Below, in pieces: positions 49,277 to 60,243 of a DNA stretch of 64,000 nt. The stretch is from Sphingopyxis sp. Root154. Lineage in GTDB: Bacteria > Pseudomonadota > Alphaproteobacteria > Sphingomonadales > Sphingomonadaceae. The DNA lies in the NCBI RefSeq assembly GCF_001427105.1, contig NZ_LMGI01000002.1, positions 1,160,911 to 1,224,910 on the forward strand. The letters are read 5' to 3'. Positions within the stretch are counted from its first letter, which is position 1; every line of letters starts with the position of its first letter. The position numbers were made by a program, and so were the translations under genes. The notes beneath the pieces were generated by a model that saw only the letters and a list, made by a program, of their open reading frames with translations, was not told the DNA's origin and did not search any database.

Positions 49277-49308
49277 TTGAATTCTCGGACATTCACCAAG
49301 GAGCCCCA

Positions 49309-49755
49309 ATGACGAAGTCGCCTGCCCCCGAACGGCCCAAGCTCGGCGAATTCCTCTGCTTCGCGGTCTATTCGGCGAACCTCGCTTTCGGCCGCGCTTA
49401 TCGCCCGATCCTCGAAAAACTCGGCCTCACCTACACCCAATATGTCGCGCTCGTCGCCTTGTGGGAACAGGACGACCAGACCGTCGGCGAACTCGGCGAA
49501 AAGATGTTCCTCGAATCGAACACGCTGACCCCGATTTTGAAGAAGCTGGAACAATCGGGTTTCATCGAACGCCGCCGCGACCCCGCAGACGAGCGCCAGG
49601 TGCGCATCCGCCTGACCCCGAAGGGCAGTGAGCTCCGCAGTCACGAAATCGGCAATGAATTGTTCGATGCGACCGGCCTCGGCGACAGTTTTGTCGACGT
49701 CCAGAAATCGGTCGCCAGGCTGCGCGACAATCTGATGGCGTCGCTCGGCGACTGA
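49309..49755 (+). CDS. ohrR: MarR-family peroxide-sensing repressor OhrR
   Basis: A 148-residue MarR-type winged-helix protein. The reactive cysteine is at about residue 17 in EFLCFAVYSANLAFGRAY, the OhrR hallmark, with tyrosines in the region that hydrogen-bond it. The HTH/wing reads TVGELGEKMFLESNTLTPIL then KKLEQSGFIERRRDPADERQ. Oxidation of the Cys by organic peroxides releases the repressor from the ohr operators. ATG 49309 with AAGGAG upstream. Confidence 0.94.
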   Translation: MTKSPAPERPKLGEFLCFAVYSANLAFGRAYRPILEKLGLTYTQYVALVALWEQDDQTVGELGEKMFLESNTLTPILKKLEQSGFIERRRDPADERQVRIRLTPKGSELRSHEIGNELFDATGLGDSFVDVQKSVARLRDNLMASLGD

Positions 49756-49760
49756 CGTGT

Positions 49761-50486
49761 CTAGGCGGCGTCGTGAAAAATGACGCCCAGCGTGTGCCGC
49801 CGCCCCGACCGGATTTCGCTCACCCCATGGCGCATCGCGACGCGATAGTCGCCGCGCGCGCCCTTCACCGGCCGCGCATTCACCGCGAACACCACCGCAT
49901 CGCCCTTCGCCAGCGGCACCACCGCGGCGCGTGATTGCATCCGCGGCCTTTGCTCGGTCAACACGAACTCGCCGCCGGTAAAATCGTCGCCCGGCGCCGA
50001 CAGCAGTACCGCGACCTGCAACGGAAAGACATGCTCGCCGTACAGGTCCTGGTGCAGGCAATTATAGTCGCCCGCGCCATATTGCAGCAGCAACGGCGTC
50101 GGCCGCCGCTGCCCCGCATCATGGCAGCGCGCCAGAAATTGCGCGTGCGCAGCAGGAAAGCGCACCGCCATCCCCATCCGCTCGTGCCAGCGATTGGCGA
50201 TCGGCACGAGCGACGGATACAGCCCGCTCCGCAGCGCCGCGACCAGCGGCGGCAACGGATAGGCGAAATAGCGATATTCCCCGCGCCCGAAGCCGTGCCG
50301 CGCCATAAACACCTGGCTGCGGAACCCCGCCTCCCTTGCATAGAGCGCCGCGGTGTCGTCGCACTCGGCATCGCTCAGCAGCCCCGGCAGCACCGCCCAT
50401 CCGTCGCGGTCGAGCGCCTCGGCGATCGCGTCCCGGTCCAGCGCTTCGATACGCGCGCCGATGTGTGTTTCCATGGTTTCCGTCAT
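49761..50486 (-). CDS. 2OG-Fe(II) oxygenase, Oxygenase-NA/DUF2086 type
   Basis: A 241-residue enzyme. The metal site is H145/D147 in NCLHQDLYGEHVFP and H231 in SGRRHTLGVIFHDA, with the 2-oxoglutarate-binding Arg just before. The whole run FTGGEFVLTEQRPRMQSRAA and VVFAVNARPVKGARGDYRVA is specific to PF09859, annotated as an oxygenase acting on damaged DNA and often found with alkylation repair genes. No such partner is next to it here. ATG 50486 is preferred; 50474 and 50498 are alternatives. It converges with ohrR. Confidence 0.88.
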   Translation of the reverse strand: MTETMETHIGARIEALDRDAIAEALDRDGWAVLPGLLSDAECDDTAALYAREAGFRSQVFMARHGFGRGEYRYFAYPLPPLVAALRSGLYPSLVPIANRWHERMGMAVRFPAAHAQFLARCHDAGQRRPTPLLLQYGAGDYNCLHQDLYGEHVFPLQVAVLLSAPGDDFTGGEFVLTEQRPRMQSRAAVVPLAKGDAVVFAVNARPVKGARGDYRVAMRHGVSEIRSGRRHTLGVIFHDAA

Positions 50487-50669
50487 GCCCCTGGACATGC
50501 CACCGCGCGCACCGACCCGCGCCCCGTTTCTTGCTTTCAAACCGGAAGCCCCATGCCGGGCCACCGTCCGGCGTATCCGGAGCACAGCGGGCCTGATCGG
50601 GGCTTTCGCGCGCGCGCATCTTCTCTGTAGTCGATCTCGCAGGGGCGAGCGAAGACAGGAGCAAGGATC

Positions 50670-51194
50670 ATGAGTGCCCTTTCGACCCGGCACGAGCCCG
50701 ACCCGGTGCGTCATAACGGCGCGCCGACGGCGGAGGACTATGCGCTCGGGCTCCAGTTCTGCCGCGTCGGCTTTCTGTCGATGACGCGGCTGCAACTCGC
50801 GCTCGAACGCGGCGACCGGTCGCGCGCGATGGAGGCGATCGACGACCTGCACGCACTCGATATCGAGGTCGAACGCCTCGTCGGCGCGCTCCCCCTCTCG
50901 CCCGACGATCCGCGGCAGGGACACGCCGCCCGCATCGTCAAGGAAGGAAGAATGGCCGTCGCGTTCGAGAAACTCGCGCTGGCAAGCGGCATCAGCGGGC
51001 CGGACCTTTCGTCGCGACCCGGCTTTCCGGAGCGCATCGGCGATGTGTGGCCCGAAGCCGAGCCTGCCGTCGCTGCCGACTGGCCGCCCGTCGAGCCGCG
51101 AACCGCGCGCCTCCTGCGCCTCTATGGCCCCCGCGCCGCGGTCCTGCTCGCGATCGCCGGCGCGACGTTCGCCGCGTTGCTGGCGGCACTCTAG
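50670..51194 (+). CDS. Hypothetical protein with C-terminal membrane anchor
   Basis: A 174-residue protein. The first ~110 residues are helical and acidic (EDYALGLQFCRVGFLSMTRL, ALERGDRSRAMEAIDDLHAL), then a Pro/Glu-rich linker and a single C-terminal hydrophobic helix (GPRAAVLLAIAGATFAALLA), so it is probably tail-anchored in the inner membrane. The ribosome site CAGGAGCAAGG precedes ATG 50670. No family recognised. It is divergent from the oxygenase gene and convergent with the EEP gene. Confidence 0.72.
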   Translation: MSALSTRHEPDPVRHNGAPTAEDYALGLQFCRVGFLSMTRLQLALERGDRSRAMEAIDDLHALDIEVERLVGALPLSPDDPRQGHAARIVKEGRMAVAFEKLALASGISGPDLSSRPGFPERIGDVWPEAEPAVAADWPPVEPRTARLLRLYGPRAAVLLAIAGATFAALLAAL

Positions 51195-51200
51195 CCAGCC

Positions 51201-52292
51201 TCAATCGCCCCCGCAGGTTCTCTTCGCCGTCATGCCCGTGGGCCAGCGCAGCTCATAGGTCACCAGAAACCCGTCATGGTCGGACAGCTGCGGCCCGCTC
51301 GCCCCGCCGTCGAACAGCGCCTCGACGCGCACCGGCCGCACCGTCAGCTGTTCGCCATCGGCGAAGAATTGCAGGTCCTGCGTGTCCATCCACGGCGCGT
51401 CGCCGTCCCACGACATCTTCACCTCACATCCCGACTTGGGATCGACGCACAGCTCGTGCACCAAAATCAGCGGATGATATTCGGAAAATCCCGCCCAGCG
51501 ATCTTCCGAATGGCGCATGTTAAAGTCTCCGCCAAAGATCAACGGCACCGCCATGTCCTGCGTCCGCGCGATAAATTCCGAGGCCGCGATCGCCTGCCGC
51601 GCATGCGCCTCGCCATCGCGCGCCGCGGATACTCCCGACGCGCCGCGCGAATTCATGTGGGTGTTATAGATGTCGATCGGCGCCGGCACGCCCGGCATCA
51701 CGATCCGCGCGAGCATCACCCCCTTGTTCGACAGGCAGTCGAGCCCCGCGCACGCCCGCCGCCCATAGGCATCGAGCGCGGACTCGACGATCGGATAGCG
51801 CGACGCGATCGCCAGCCCGCCGCCGACGAACTTGATCCCCAGCTCGCCTTTCAGCGGCTTCGCCTTGCCCGCCATCTTGCCCTGATCGGCCATATAGGGC
51901 TTGGTCGTCCGCCGCGGCCCCGGCGCAATCGCCGGATAGCCGCTCGCCGCGACCGCGCGCTTCGCCGCGCCGCTGAACATCTCCTGGAACAGGATCACGT
52001 CGGGCCCGGTTCCCGCCTCGCGCATCGCCGCCAGCCGCTCACCGATCTCTTGCAGCTCGGCCGATCGCCCTTTGCGCGCCGGCCAGCCCAGCCCTTCGAG
52101 ATTATAGGTCAGCACCGACAGCGTTGCGGTGGCCGATTGCCCATCCTCCGCCACCCTTACCGGCGCGGCGGGCGCCGCATCGCACGCCATCACGCGCAGC
52201 GGCGGCTTAGGCCCACACGCCGCGAGCGCGAGCGCGCCAACCGCGACAAGCGATCGCCAACGCAGATGCGGAAAAGGAAAAGCACGGCGCAT
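51201..52292 (-). CDS. Endonuclease/exonuclease/phosphatase-family lipoprotein
   Basis: A 363-residue protein. An N-terminal signal with lipobox LALAAC makes it a lipoprotein. The EEP fold has SVLTYNLEGLGWP, the catalytic Glu in VILFQEMFSG, DIYNTHMNSRGASG, LIFGGDFNMRHS with the key DxN, and the terminal His/Asp in PQLSDHDGFLVTYEL. The family includes phosphodiesterases and sphingomyelinases; the phosphodiester target is unknown. An outer-membrane or periplasmic phosphodiesterase is likely. ATG 52292. Confidence 0.87.
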   Translation of the reverse strand: MRRAFPFPHLRWRSLVAVGALALAACGPKPPLRVMACDAAPAAPVRVAEDGQSATATLSVLTYNLEGLGWPARKGRSAELQEIGERLAAMREAGTGPDVILFQEMFSGAAKRAVAASGYPAIAPGPRRTTKPYMADQGKMAGKAKPLKGELGIKFVGGGLAIASRYPIVESALDAYGRRACAGLDCLSNKGVMLARIVMPGVPAPIDIYNTHMNSRGASGVSAARDGEAHARQAIAASEFIARTQDMAVPLIFGGDFNMRHSEDRWAGFSEYHPLILVHELCVDPKSGCEVKMSWDGDAPWMDTQDLQFFADGEQLTVRPVRVEALFDGGASGPQLSDHDGFLVTYELRWPTGMTAKRTCGGD

Positions 52293-52399
52293 CACCCGCC
52301 CCTACCGCACTCGGTCGCGCGCGTCACCGCCATGCCGGTTCACAAAGCGCATGACCATGCTAGGACTGGCCCTCCTCGAAAAAGCGGAACCGATTCATC

Positions 52400-54058
52400 A
52401 TGTCCCTGCGCCACGCCGCCGCCCTTCTCCTCCCCCTCATCGCAGCCCCAGCCGCCGCCCAAACCGCCCCGGCGATCGACGCCGCGAACCTCACCCAGAC
52501 CGTCCGCACCCTCGCCTCCGACCAGTTCCAGGGCCGCGCGCCCGGCACGATCGGCGAGGAACGCACGATCGGTTATCTGATCGGTCGGCTGCAGGCGCTC
52601 GGGCTCGAACCCGCGGGCACCGGCGGCGGCTGGACTCAGCCCGTGCCCCTGCTCCACACCCGCCTCGGCACCCCGACGACGCTCGCCTTCGACCGCAAGG
52701 GTACAGCGACGCCGCTGACCTTCGGCACCGACATCTATGTCTCGACGCTCCAGCCGAAGGATCAGGCGGTGGTCCGGAACGCCCCGCTCGTCTTCGTCGG
52801 CTACGGCGTGAGCGCCCCCGAACGCGGCTGGGACGATTTCAAGGGTCAGGATCTGAAGGACAAGGTCGCGGTCTTCCTGATCAACGACCCCGATTTCGTC
52901 GCCACAAAGGGCGAGGACGCCTTCGGCCAGTTCGGCGGCCGCACGATGACCTATTATGGCCGCTGGACCTACAAGTTCGAGGAAGCCGCGCGCCGCGGCG
53001 CGATCGGCGCGCTGATCGTCCACGACACCGACGGCGTCGGCTATGGCTGGAATGTCGTCAAAAGCCCCGGCGGCGAAAATTACGGCCTCGTCGTCCCGCC
53101 CGAACAGGTCACGAGCCTCGCGCTGCAGGGCTGGATCTCGGGCGAGACCGCGACGACCCTGTTCACGAACGCCGGACAGGATCTGGCAAAGCTGCGCACC
53201 GCGGCGCGGCGCAAGGATTTCAAACCCGTCGATCTCGGCACCAGCTTCAACGCCGCGATCCCGGTGACACAGGCGGTCGTGCAGAGCCAGAACGTCCTCG
53301 CCAAAATCCCCGGCACAAAGCGCCCCGACGAGGTCGTCATGTACGGCGCGCACTGGGATGCCTATGGCGAAGGCGCGCCCGACGAAAAGGGCCGTATCTA
53401 CCGCGCCGGCGCCAACGACGACGCGCTCGGCGTCGCCGGCCTGTTCGAGATTGCGCGGCTGTTCAAGGCGGCGCCCGCCCCCGACCGCACGATCGCCTTC
53501 GCCTTCTGGACCGCCGAGGAACGCGGCCTTCTCGGCTCCGAAGCCTATGCCCAAAGCCCGATATTCCCGGCGGAGAAAACCGTCGCCAACTTCGGCCTCG
53601 ACATCCTGCAGACCGCCGGAAAGGCAAAGGACGTCGTCCTCGTCGGCAAGGGACAGGGCACGCTCGAGGATGATCTCGCGCGCGTCGCCGCCACACAAGG
53701 CCGCACCGTCAGCGTCGAAAGCCTCCCCGAACGCGGCCTCTTCTACCGCGCCGATCATTTCAGCCTCGCCAAGCGCGGCGTCCCCGTCCTCCTCATGATG
53801 GGCATCGCGGGCGCGTCCGATCTCGCCCGGGGCGGCAAGCCCGCCGGCCAGGCGTGGGTCGATGCCTATACCGGCAAATGCTATCATCAGGCGTGCGACG
53901 CGTGGGACGAAAGCTGGAACTTGGACGGCGCGGTGCAGGATATTTCGGTCTTCTACACAATCGGCGACGAACTCGCGCGCTCGGCCAAATGGCCGGGCTG
54001 GAAGGACGGCAGCGAATTCAAGGCGATCCGCGACAAGAGCGCCGCGTCGCGGAAATAG
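52400..54058 (+). CDS. M28-family zinc peptidase, secreted
   Basis: A 552-residue protein with a signal peptide (MSLRHAAALLLPLIAAPAAA), a PA-type insert (about residues 130-260, VFLINDPDFVATKGEDAF region) and an M28 core. The zinc ligands and base are visible: His in MYGAHWDAYGEG, Asp in AGANDDALG, Glu-Glu in TAEERGLLGSEA, Asp in FGLDILQTAG and a late His in CYHQACDAWD. It is an aminopeptidase that acts in the periplasm or outside. A repeat cluster follows the stop. Confidence 0.92.
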   Translation: MSLRHAAALLLPLIAAPAAAQTAPAIDAANLTQTVRTLASDQFQGRAPGTIGEERTIGYLIGRLQALGLEPAGTGGGWTQPVPLLHTRLGTPTTLAFDRKGTATPLTFGTDIYVSTLQPKDQAVVRNAPLVFVGYGVSAPERGWDDFKGQDLKDKVAVFLINDPDFVATKGEDAFGQFGGRTMTYYGRWTYKFEEAARRGAIGALIVHDTDGVGYGWNVVKSPGGENYGLVVPPEQVTSLALQGWISGETATTLFTNAGQDLAKLRTAARRKDFKPVDLGTSFNAAIPVTQAVVQSQNVLAKIPGTKRPDEVVMYGAHWDAYGEGAPDEKGRIYRAGANDDALGVAGLFEIARLFKAAPAPDRTIAFAFWTAEERGLLGSEAYAQSPIFPAEKTVANFGLDILQTAGKAKDVVLVGKGQGTLEDDLARVAATQGRTVSVESLPERGLFYRADHFSLAKRGVPVLLMMGIAGASDLARGGKPAGQAWVDAYTGKCYHQACDAWDESWNLDGAVQDISVFYTIGDELARSAKWPGWKDGSEFKAIRDKSAASRK

Positions 54059-54105
54059 GCGGACAGCGACGAGTGTTGACGATCGAGACGCAACATCTCT
54101 TCTCT

Positions 54106-54331
54106 CGTCACCCCGGACTTGATCCGGGGTCCCGCTTGAAGCCGAAACCTACTCTGGCGTCATAAGAAGCAGGAGCCCGGGTCGAGCCCGGGATGACGAA
54201 TGACTGGAAGCGACCGGAAGCTGACATTCCACTTTTTTCGTCACCCCGGACTTGATCCGGGGTCCACTAAGGCGAGCGCCGTGCGTTCGTGCTAACGACG
54301 CTATGGATCCCGGATCAAGTCCGGGATGACG
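54106..54331. repeat. Array of four alternating palindromic repeat units
   Basis: Four ~27-base units in head-to-tail and inverted order: 54106-54133 and 54239-54265 (CGTCACCCCGGACTTGATCC then GGGGTCC), and the reverse-complement types at 54172-54198 and 54305-54331. The spacing is about 40-65 bases. This fills most of the 439 bases between M28 and DUF885 genes; no gene is seen there. It is a BIME-like organisation. Confidence 0.88.
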
Positions 54332-54497
54332 AAGTGAGAGAAGGAACGTCCGCTCCCCACCCCAAACCGGCCCTCCGCGCCGCACGGCGACAGTTAACAG
54401 CCTTCGCGAAACAGGCAGGCAGCAACCCCAACCCTGAAATATTATTGCGCTCGGTCCCTCGCTGCGCAACAAGCCCATCATTCCATAGGAGAATGTG

Positions 54498-56312
54498 ATG
54501 CGCTTTGCCGTTGCCCTGATGCTGCTCCCCGTCCTGCCGTTCGCTCCGGTGACCGCGCCCGCCTTTGCACAGGCGGCACCGCAAGCGGGGGCACAAGACC
54601 AGGCCCTGCTCGACTTCCTCGATCAGGCGTTCGAGGAACGGCTCGGCCTTAGCCCCGAATCGCAGACCCAGCTCGGGCTCAAGACCAATTACGGCAAGCT
54701 CGACGATTATACCGACGCCGCAACGCTCCGCGATCAGGAGCTCGCCGAGCGCCAGCTCAAGGATATGCACGCGCGCTTCAAGCCCGACCAGCTCGGCGAA
54801 AGCGCGCGCGTCAGCTACCGTCTGTTCGAATATGAAGTCGAACGCGGCCGCGAATCGCTGCGCTTCCGCAAGCTGCGCTTCCCCGTGTCGACCAACGGCA
54901 GCCCGGCGGGCGCAATCCCGGTGCTGCTCATCAACAATCACAAGATCGACAGCGTGCAGGACGCGGAAGCCTATATCGCGCGCCTGCGCGACACCGACCG
55001 CGTGATGCGCGAAGTCGCGGCGACGATGCGCGAACAGGCGGCGGCGGGGATCGTCCCCAACAAGGTCAATTTCGCCCCCGCGCGCGCCGATGCGCTAAAA
55101 GTCATCACGGGCGCCCCGTTCGGCAGCGGCGCCGATTCGACGCTGATGGCCGATTTCCGCAAAAAGGTGGGTGTGCTGGACGCGCCCGCGGCGACGAAGG
55201 CCAAGCTGCTCGCCGACGCAAGCGCCGCGCTGACCGGACCGTTCAAGCAAGGCTACAACACGCTGGTCGCCGCGATCGACGAAATCGAGCCCAAATCAAA
55301 GGGCAATTTCGGCGCATGGAACCTGCCCGACGGCGCCGCCTACTATGCCGACCGGCTGAAGAGCTCGACCACCACCAGCCTGACCGCCGACCAGATCCAC
55401 GACCTCGGCCTCGCACAGGTCGCGGCGATCCGCGGCGAGATGGAGGCGATCAAACGCGAGGTCGGCTTTACCGGCACACTCGAACAATTCTTTGACCACA
55501 TCCGCACCGACCCGCAGTTCAAATATCCGAACACCGAAGCCGGCCGCGAAACCTATCTCGCTGACGCGCGCGCGGTGATCGCATCGGTGATGACCGCCGC
55601 GCCGCGCTATTTCCGCGTGCTGCCCAAGGCGGCGCTGGAAGTGCGCGCGGTCGAAAAATGGCGCGAGGGCACGGCATCGACCGCCTTCTACAACCCGCCC
55701 TCGGCCGACGGGACGCGCCCCGGCATCTATTACGTCAACCTCGTCGACATGAACCAGACGCAGAAGGTCCAGGTCGCCGGCATCGCCGCGCACGAAGGCG
55801 CGCCGGGCCACCATTTCCAGATCGCGCGCCAGCAGGAACTCACCGGCATACCCAAGTTCCGCAAGTTCGGCGGCTATGGCGCCTATATGGAGGGCTGGGG
55901 GCTCTATTCCGAACGCCTCGCGAACGAGATGGGCGTGTACAAGACCCCCTATGACCGCTTCGGCATGCTCTCGCTCCAGGTGTGGCGCGCGATCCGGCTG
56001 GTGCTCGACACCGGCATCCATTCCAAACGCTGGACGCGCGAACAGGCGATCGCTTACTTCAAGGCGAACAGCTCGGTGTCCGACACCGACATCGCGCGCG
56101 AGGTCGACCGCTATTTCAACTGGCCGGGTCAGGCGACCAGCTACATGGTCGGCCAGCTCAAGATCGCCGAACTCCGTAAACGCGCCGAAAGCGAGCTCGG
56201 CCCGCGCTTCGACATTCGCGATTTTCACGAAGCCGTGCTCAGCGAAGGCGCCCTGCCGCTCGACATCCTCGAAGAGCAGGTGACGCGCTATATCGCGGCG
56301 AAGAAGAAGTGA
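54498..56312 (+). CDS. DUF885 family secreted metal-dependent hydrolase
   Basis: A 604-residue protein. Signal peptide (MRFAVALMLLPVLPF then APVTAPAFA) and the DUF885 fold. The zinc-like motif is IAAHEGAPGHHFQIARQQEL (HExxPGHH), with the second-half GAYMEGWGLYSERLANEMG; together these are the core of this dipeptidyl-peptidase-like group. It probably hydrolyses peptides in the periplasm. ATG 54498 with AGGAG; GTG 54495 is just before. A single repeat unit lies after the gene at 56364. Confidence 0.88.
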   Translation: MRFAVALMLLPVLPFAPVTAPAFAQAAPQAGAQDQALLDFLDQAFEERLGLSPESQTQLGLKTNYGKLDDYTDAATLRDQELAERQLKDMHARFKPDQLGESARVSYRLFEYEVERGRESLRFRKLRFPVSTNGSPAGAIPVLLINNHKIDSVQDAEAYIARLRDTDRVMREVAATMREQAAAGIVPNKVNFAPARADALKVITGAPFGSGADSTLMADFRKKVGVLDAPAATKAKLLADASAALTGPFKQGYNTLVAAIDEIEPKSKGNFGAWNLPDGAAYYADRLKSSTTTSLTADQIHDLGLAQVAAIRGEMEAIKREVGFTGTLEQFFDHIRTDPQFKYPNTEAGRETYLADARAVIASVMTAAPRYFRVLPKAALEVRAVEKWREGTASTAFYNPPSADGTRPGIYYVNLVDMNQTQKVQVAGIAAHEGAPGHHFQIARQQELTGIPKFRKFGGYGAYMEGWGLYSERLANEMGVYKTPYDRFGMLSLQVWRAIRLVLDTGIHSKRWTREQAIAYFKANSSVSDTDIAREVDRYFNWPGQATSYMVGQLKIAELRKRAESELGPRFDIRDFHEAVLSEGALPLDILEEQVTRYIAAKKK

Positions 56313-56363
56313 GGCGGCGACGCTGACTCTGCTGTGGGGTGGTGAGCGGACGCCAGATAAACT

Positions 56364-56393
56364 TCATCACTCCGGGTCAGGCCCGGGGTGACG
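56364..56393. repeat. Single palindromic repeat unit
   Basis: CATCACTCCGGGTCAGGCCC then GGGGTGACG, a divergent member of the unit array at 54106. Confidence 0.65.
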
Positions 56394-56463
56394 AAAGGCG
56401 GAATGTCCGCTCCCGCTCGAAACCCGCCTTGCCCCGCTCCGCGCGCGCGCTTAATCCACGCCC

Positions 56464-58057
<1,594 letters not shown>

Positions 58058-58063
58058 CCGGCC

Positions 58064-59275
<1,212 letters not shown>

Positions 59276-59791
59276 TCAAAATTCGGGACCACCCGAGCCC
59301 GGGACGATGAATTTCAGGCCCTGCAGCCGGACGACCTCATCCCCCACACAAACCGGCGCAGCGATCAACCTCATCCACCGTCGCGGCGCCTGCGCCGGCT
59401 TGATTTCGACGTCGAGCGTGAAGCCGCGCCGATGCCTGATCGCATAGGCGCGGAGCTTCTCCATCGCCGCCCGCGACCCCTCGGCATAAAGCGCCGCTGC
59501 CTCTTCGCGCGCCACGATTGCGCGGCGCGGAATGCCGAAAATATCATAAACTTCATCCGACCAGCTCAGCCGGTTATTGTCGGCAAGGTCGCATTCCCAT
59601 TGGCCGATCCGCGCGCGCACCGGTAACAGCCGCGCCGCGACATCGACGACGTCGGGGATCGGATCGAGCGTATCGCCGTGATGAAGCTGCCCAAGTTCGA
59701 AAAAGCGATCACGCTCATAAAGCGGCCAGCTATGATGGACAGGCAAGGGATGGGTCGGCTTCAACACGCGGGTCTTCCATTGAGCCACCAA
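59276..59791 (-). CDS. PAS-domain protein
   Basis: About 171 residues, essentially a single PAS/PAC module: IGQWECDLADNNRLSWSDEV then YDIFGIPRRAIVAREEAAAL, and RRGFTLDVEIKPAQAPRRW near the end. No kinase, GGDEF or other output domain is fused, so it may be a stand-alone sensor that binds a partner. The start is uncertain, TTG 59791 or GTG 59788, no ATG being in frame. Between mreB and the RNase-H-like gene; both are on the same strand. Confidence 0.75.
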   Translation of the reverse strand: MVAQWKTRVLKPTHPLPVHHSWPLYERDRFFELGQLHHGDTLDPIPDVVDVAARLLPVRARIGQWECDLADNNRLSWSDEVYDIFGIPRRAIVAREEAAALYAEGSRAAMEKLRAYAIRHRRGFTLDVEIKPAQAPRRWMRLIAAPVCVGDEVVRLQGLKFIVPGSGGPEF

Positions 59792-59848
59792 AGGATAGGC
59801 ACGCGTCGCTTAACAACTGGTGATCCCGATGGACAGCCCTTAGGCGCG

Positions 59849-60226
59849 CTATCGCCCGCGCGCCAGCGCGATCCCCGCCAGATTCTGCGTCCGCTTGATA
59901 TGGCGTATGTTCGGCGCCGGCCCGTCACCGACGAGCGCGCGGAAAGTGGCCAGATGCCCCGCGGCATCGCCCCGCGCCCGCACCACATCATTCGCCTGTC
60001 CCACCACTGCGACCGCATCGCCGAGCAGGACAAAATTGGTCAGCCTCAGATCCTGCGCCAGCCGCAGCGCCGCGATCAGCGCCAGCCACTCGGCATCCAT
60101 GCTGTTGCCGATCCCCGCGTCGCGCACGACCGTCGCAGCGCCCCCGGTCACAACGGCGGTCTCCATTCGCCCCGGATTGGGGCGGCACCCACCGTCGAAA
60201 TAGATTTTGATGCGGCGCGCCATCAT
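59849..60226 (-). CDS. RNase-H-fold protein, possibly not fully catalytic
   Basis: A 125-residue protein. IKIYFDGGCRPNPG carries the first Asp, SMDAEWLALIAALRLAQ the Glu and FVLLGDAVAVVGQA the second Asp, as in RNase HI/RT-like proteins. The fourth acidic residue (the D of an ADxLA motif near the C-terminus) is not seen: that position reads NLAGIALARG. Thus hydrolysis may be weak or lost, though some relatives work without it. ATG 60226, or 60223 three bases later. Confidence 0.75.
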   Translation of the reverse strand: MMARRIKIYFDGGCRPNPGRMETAVVTGGAATVVRDAGIGNSMDAEWLALIAALRLAQDLRLTNFVLLGDAVAVVGQANDVVRARGDAAGHLATFRALVGDGPAPNIRHIKRTQNLAGIALARGR

Positions 60227-60243
60227 CACGTCCCTCTAGCCGG

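Noticed and set aside
54106..54331. CRISPR-like array
   Set aside because: Units alternate in orientation and spacers are uneven; this is a palindromic-element array. No cas genes.
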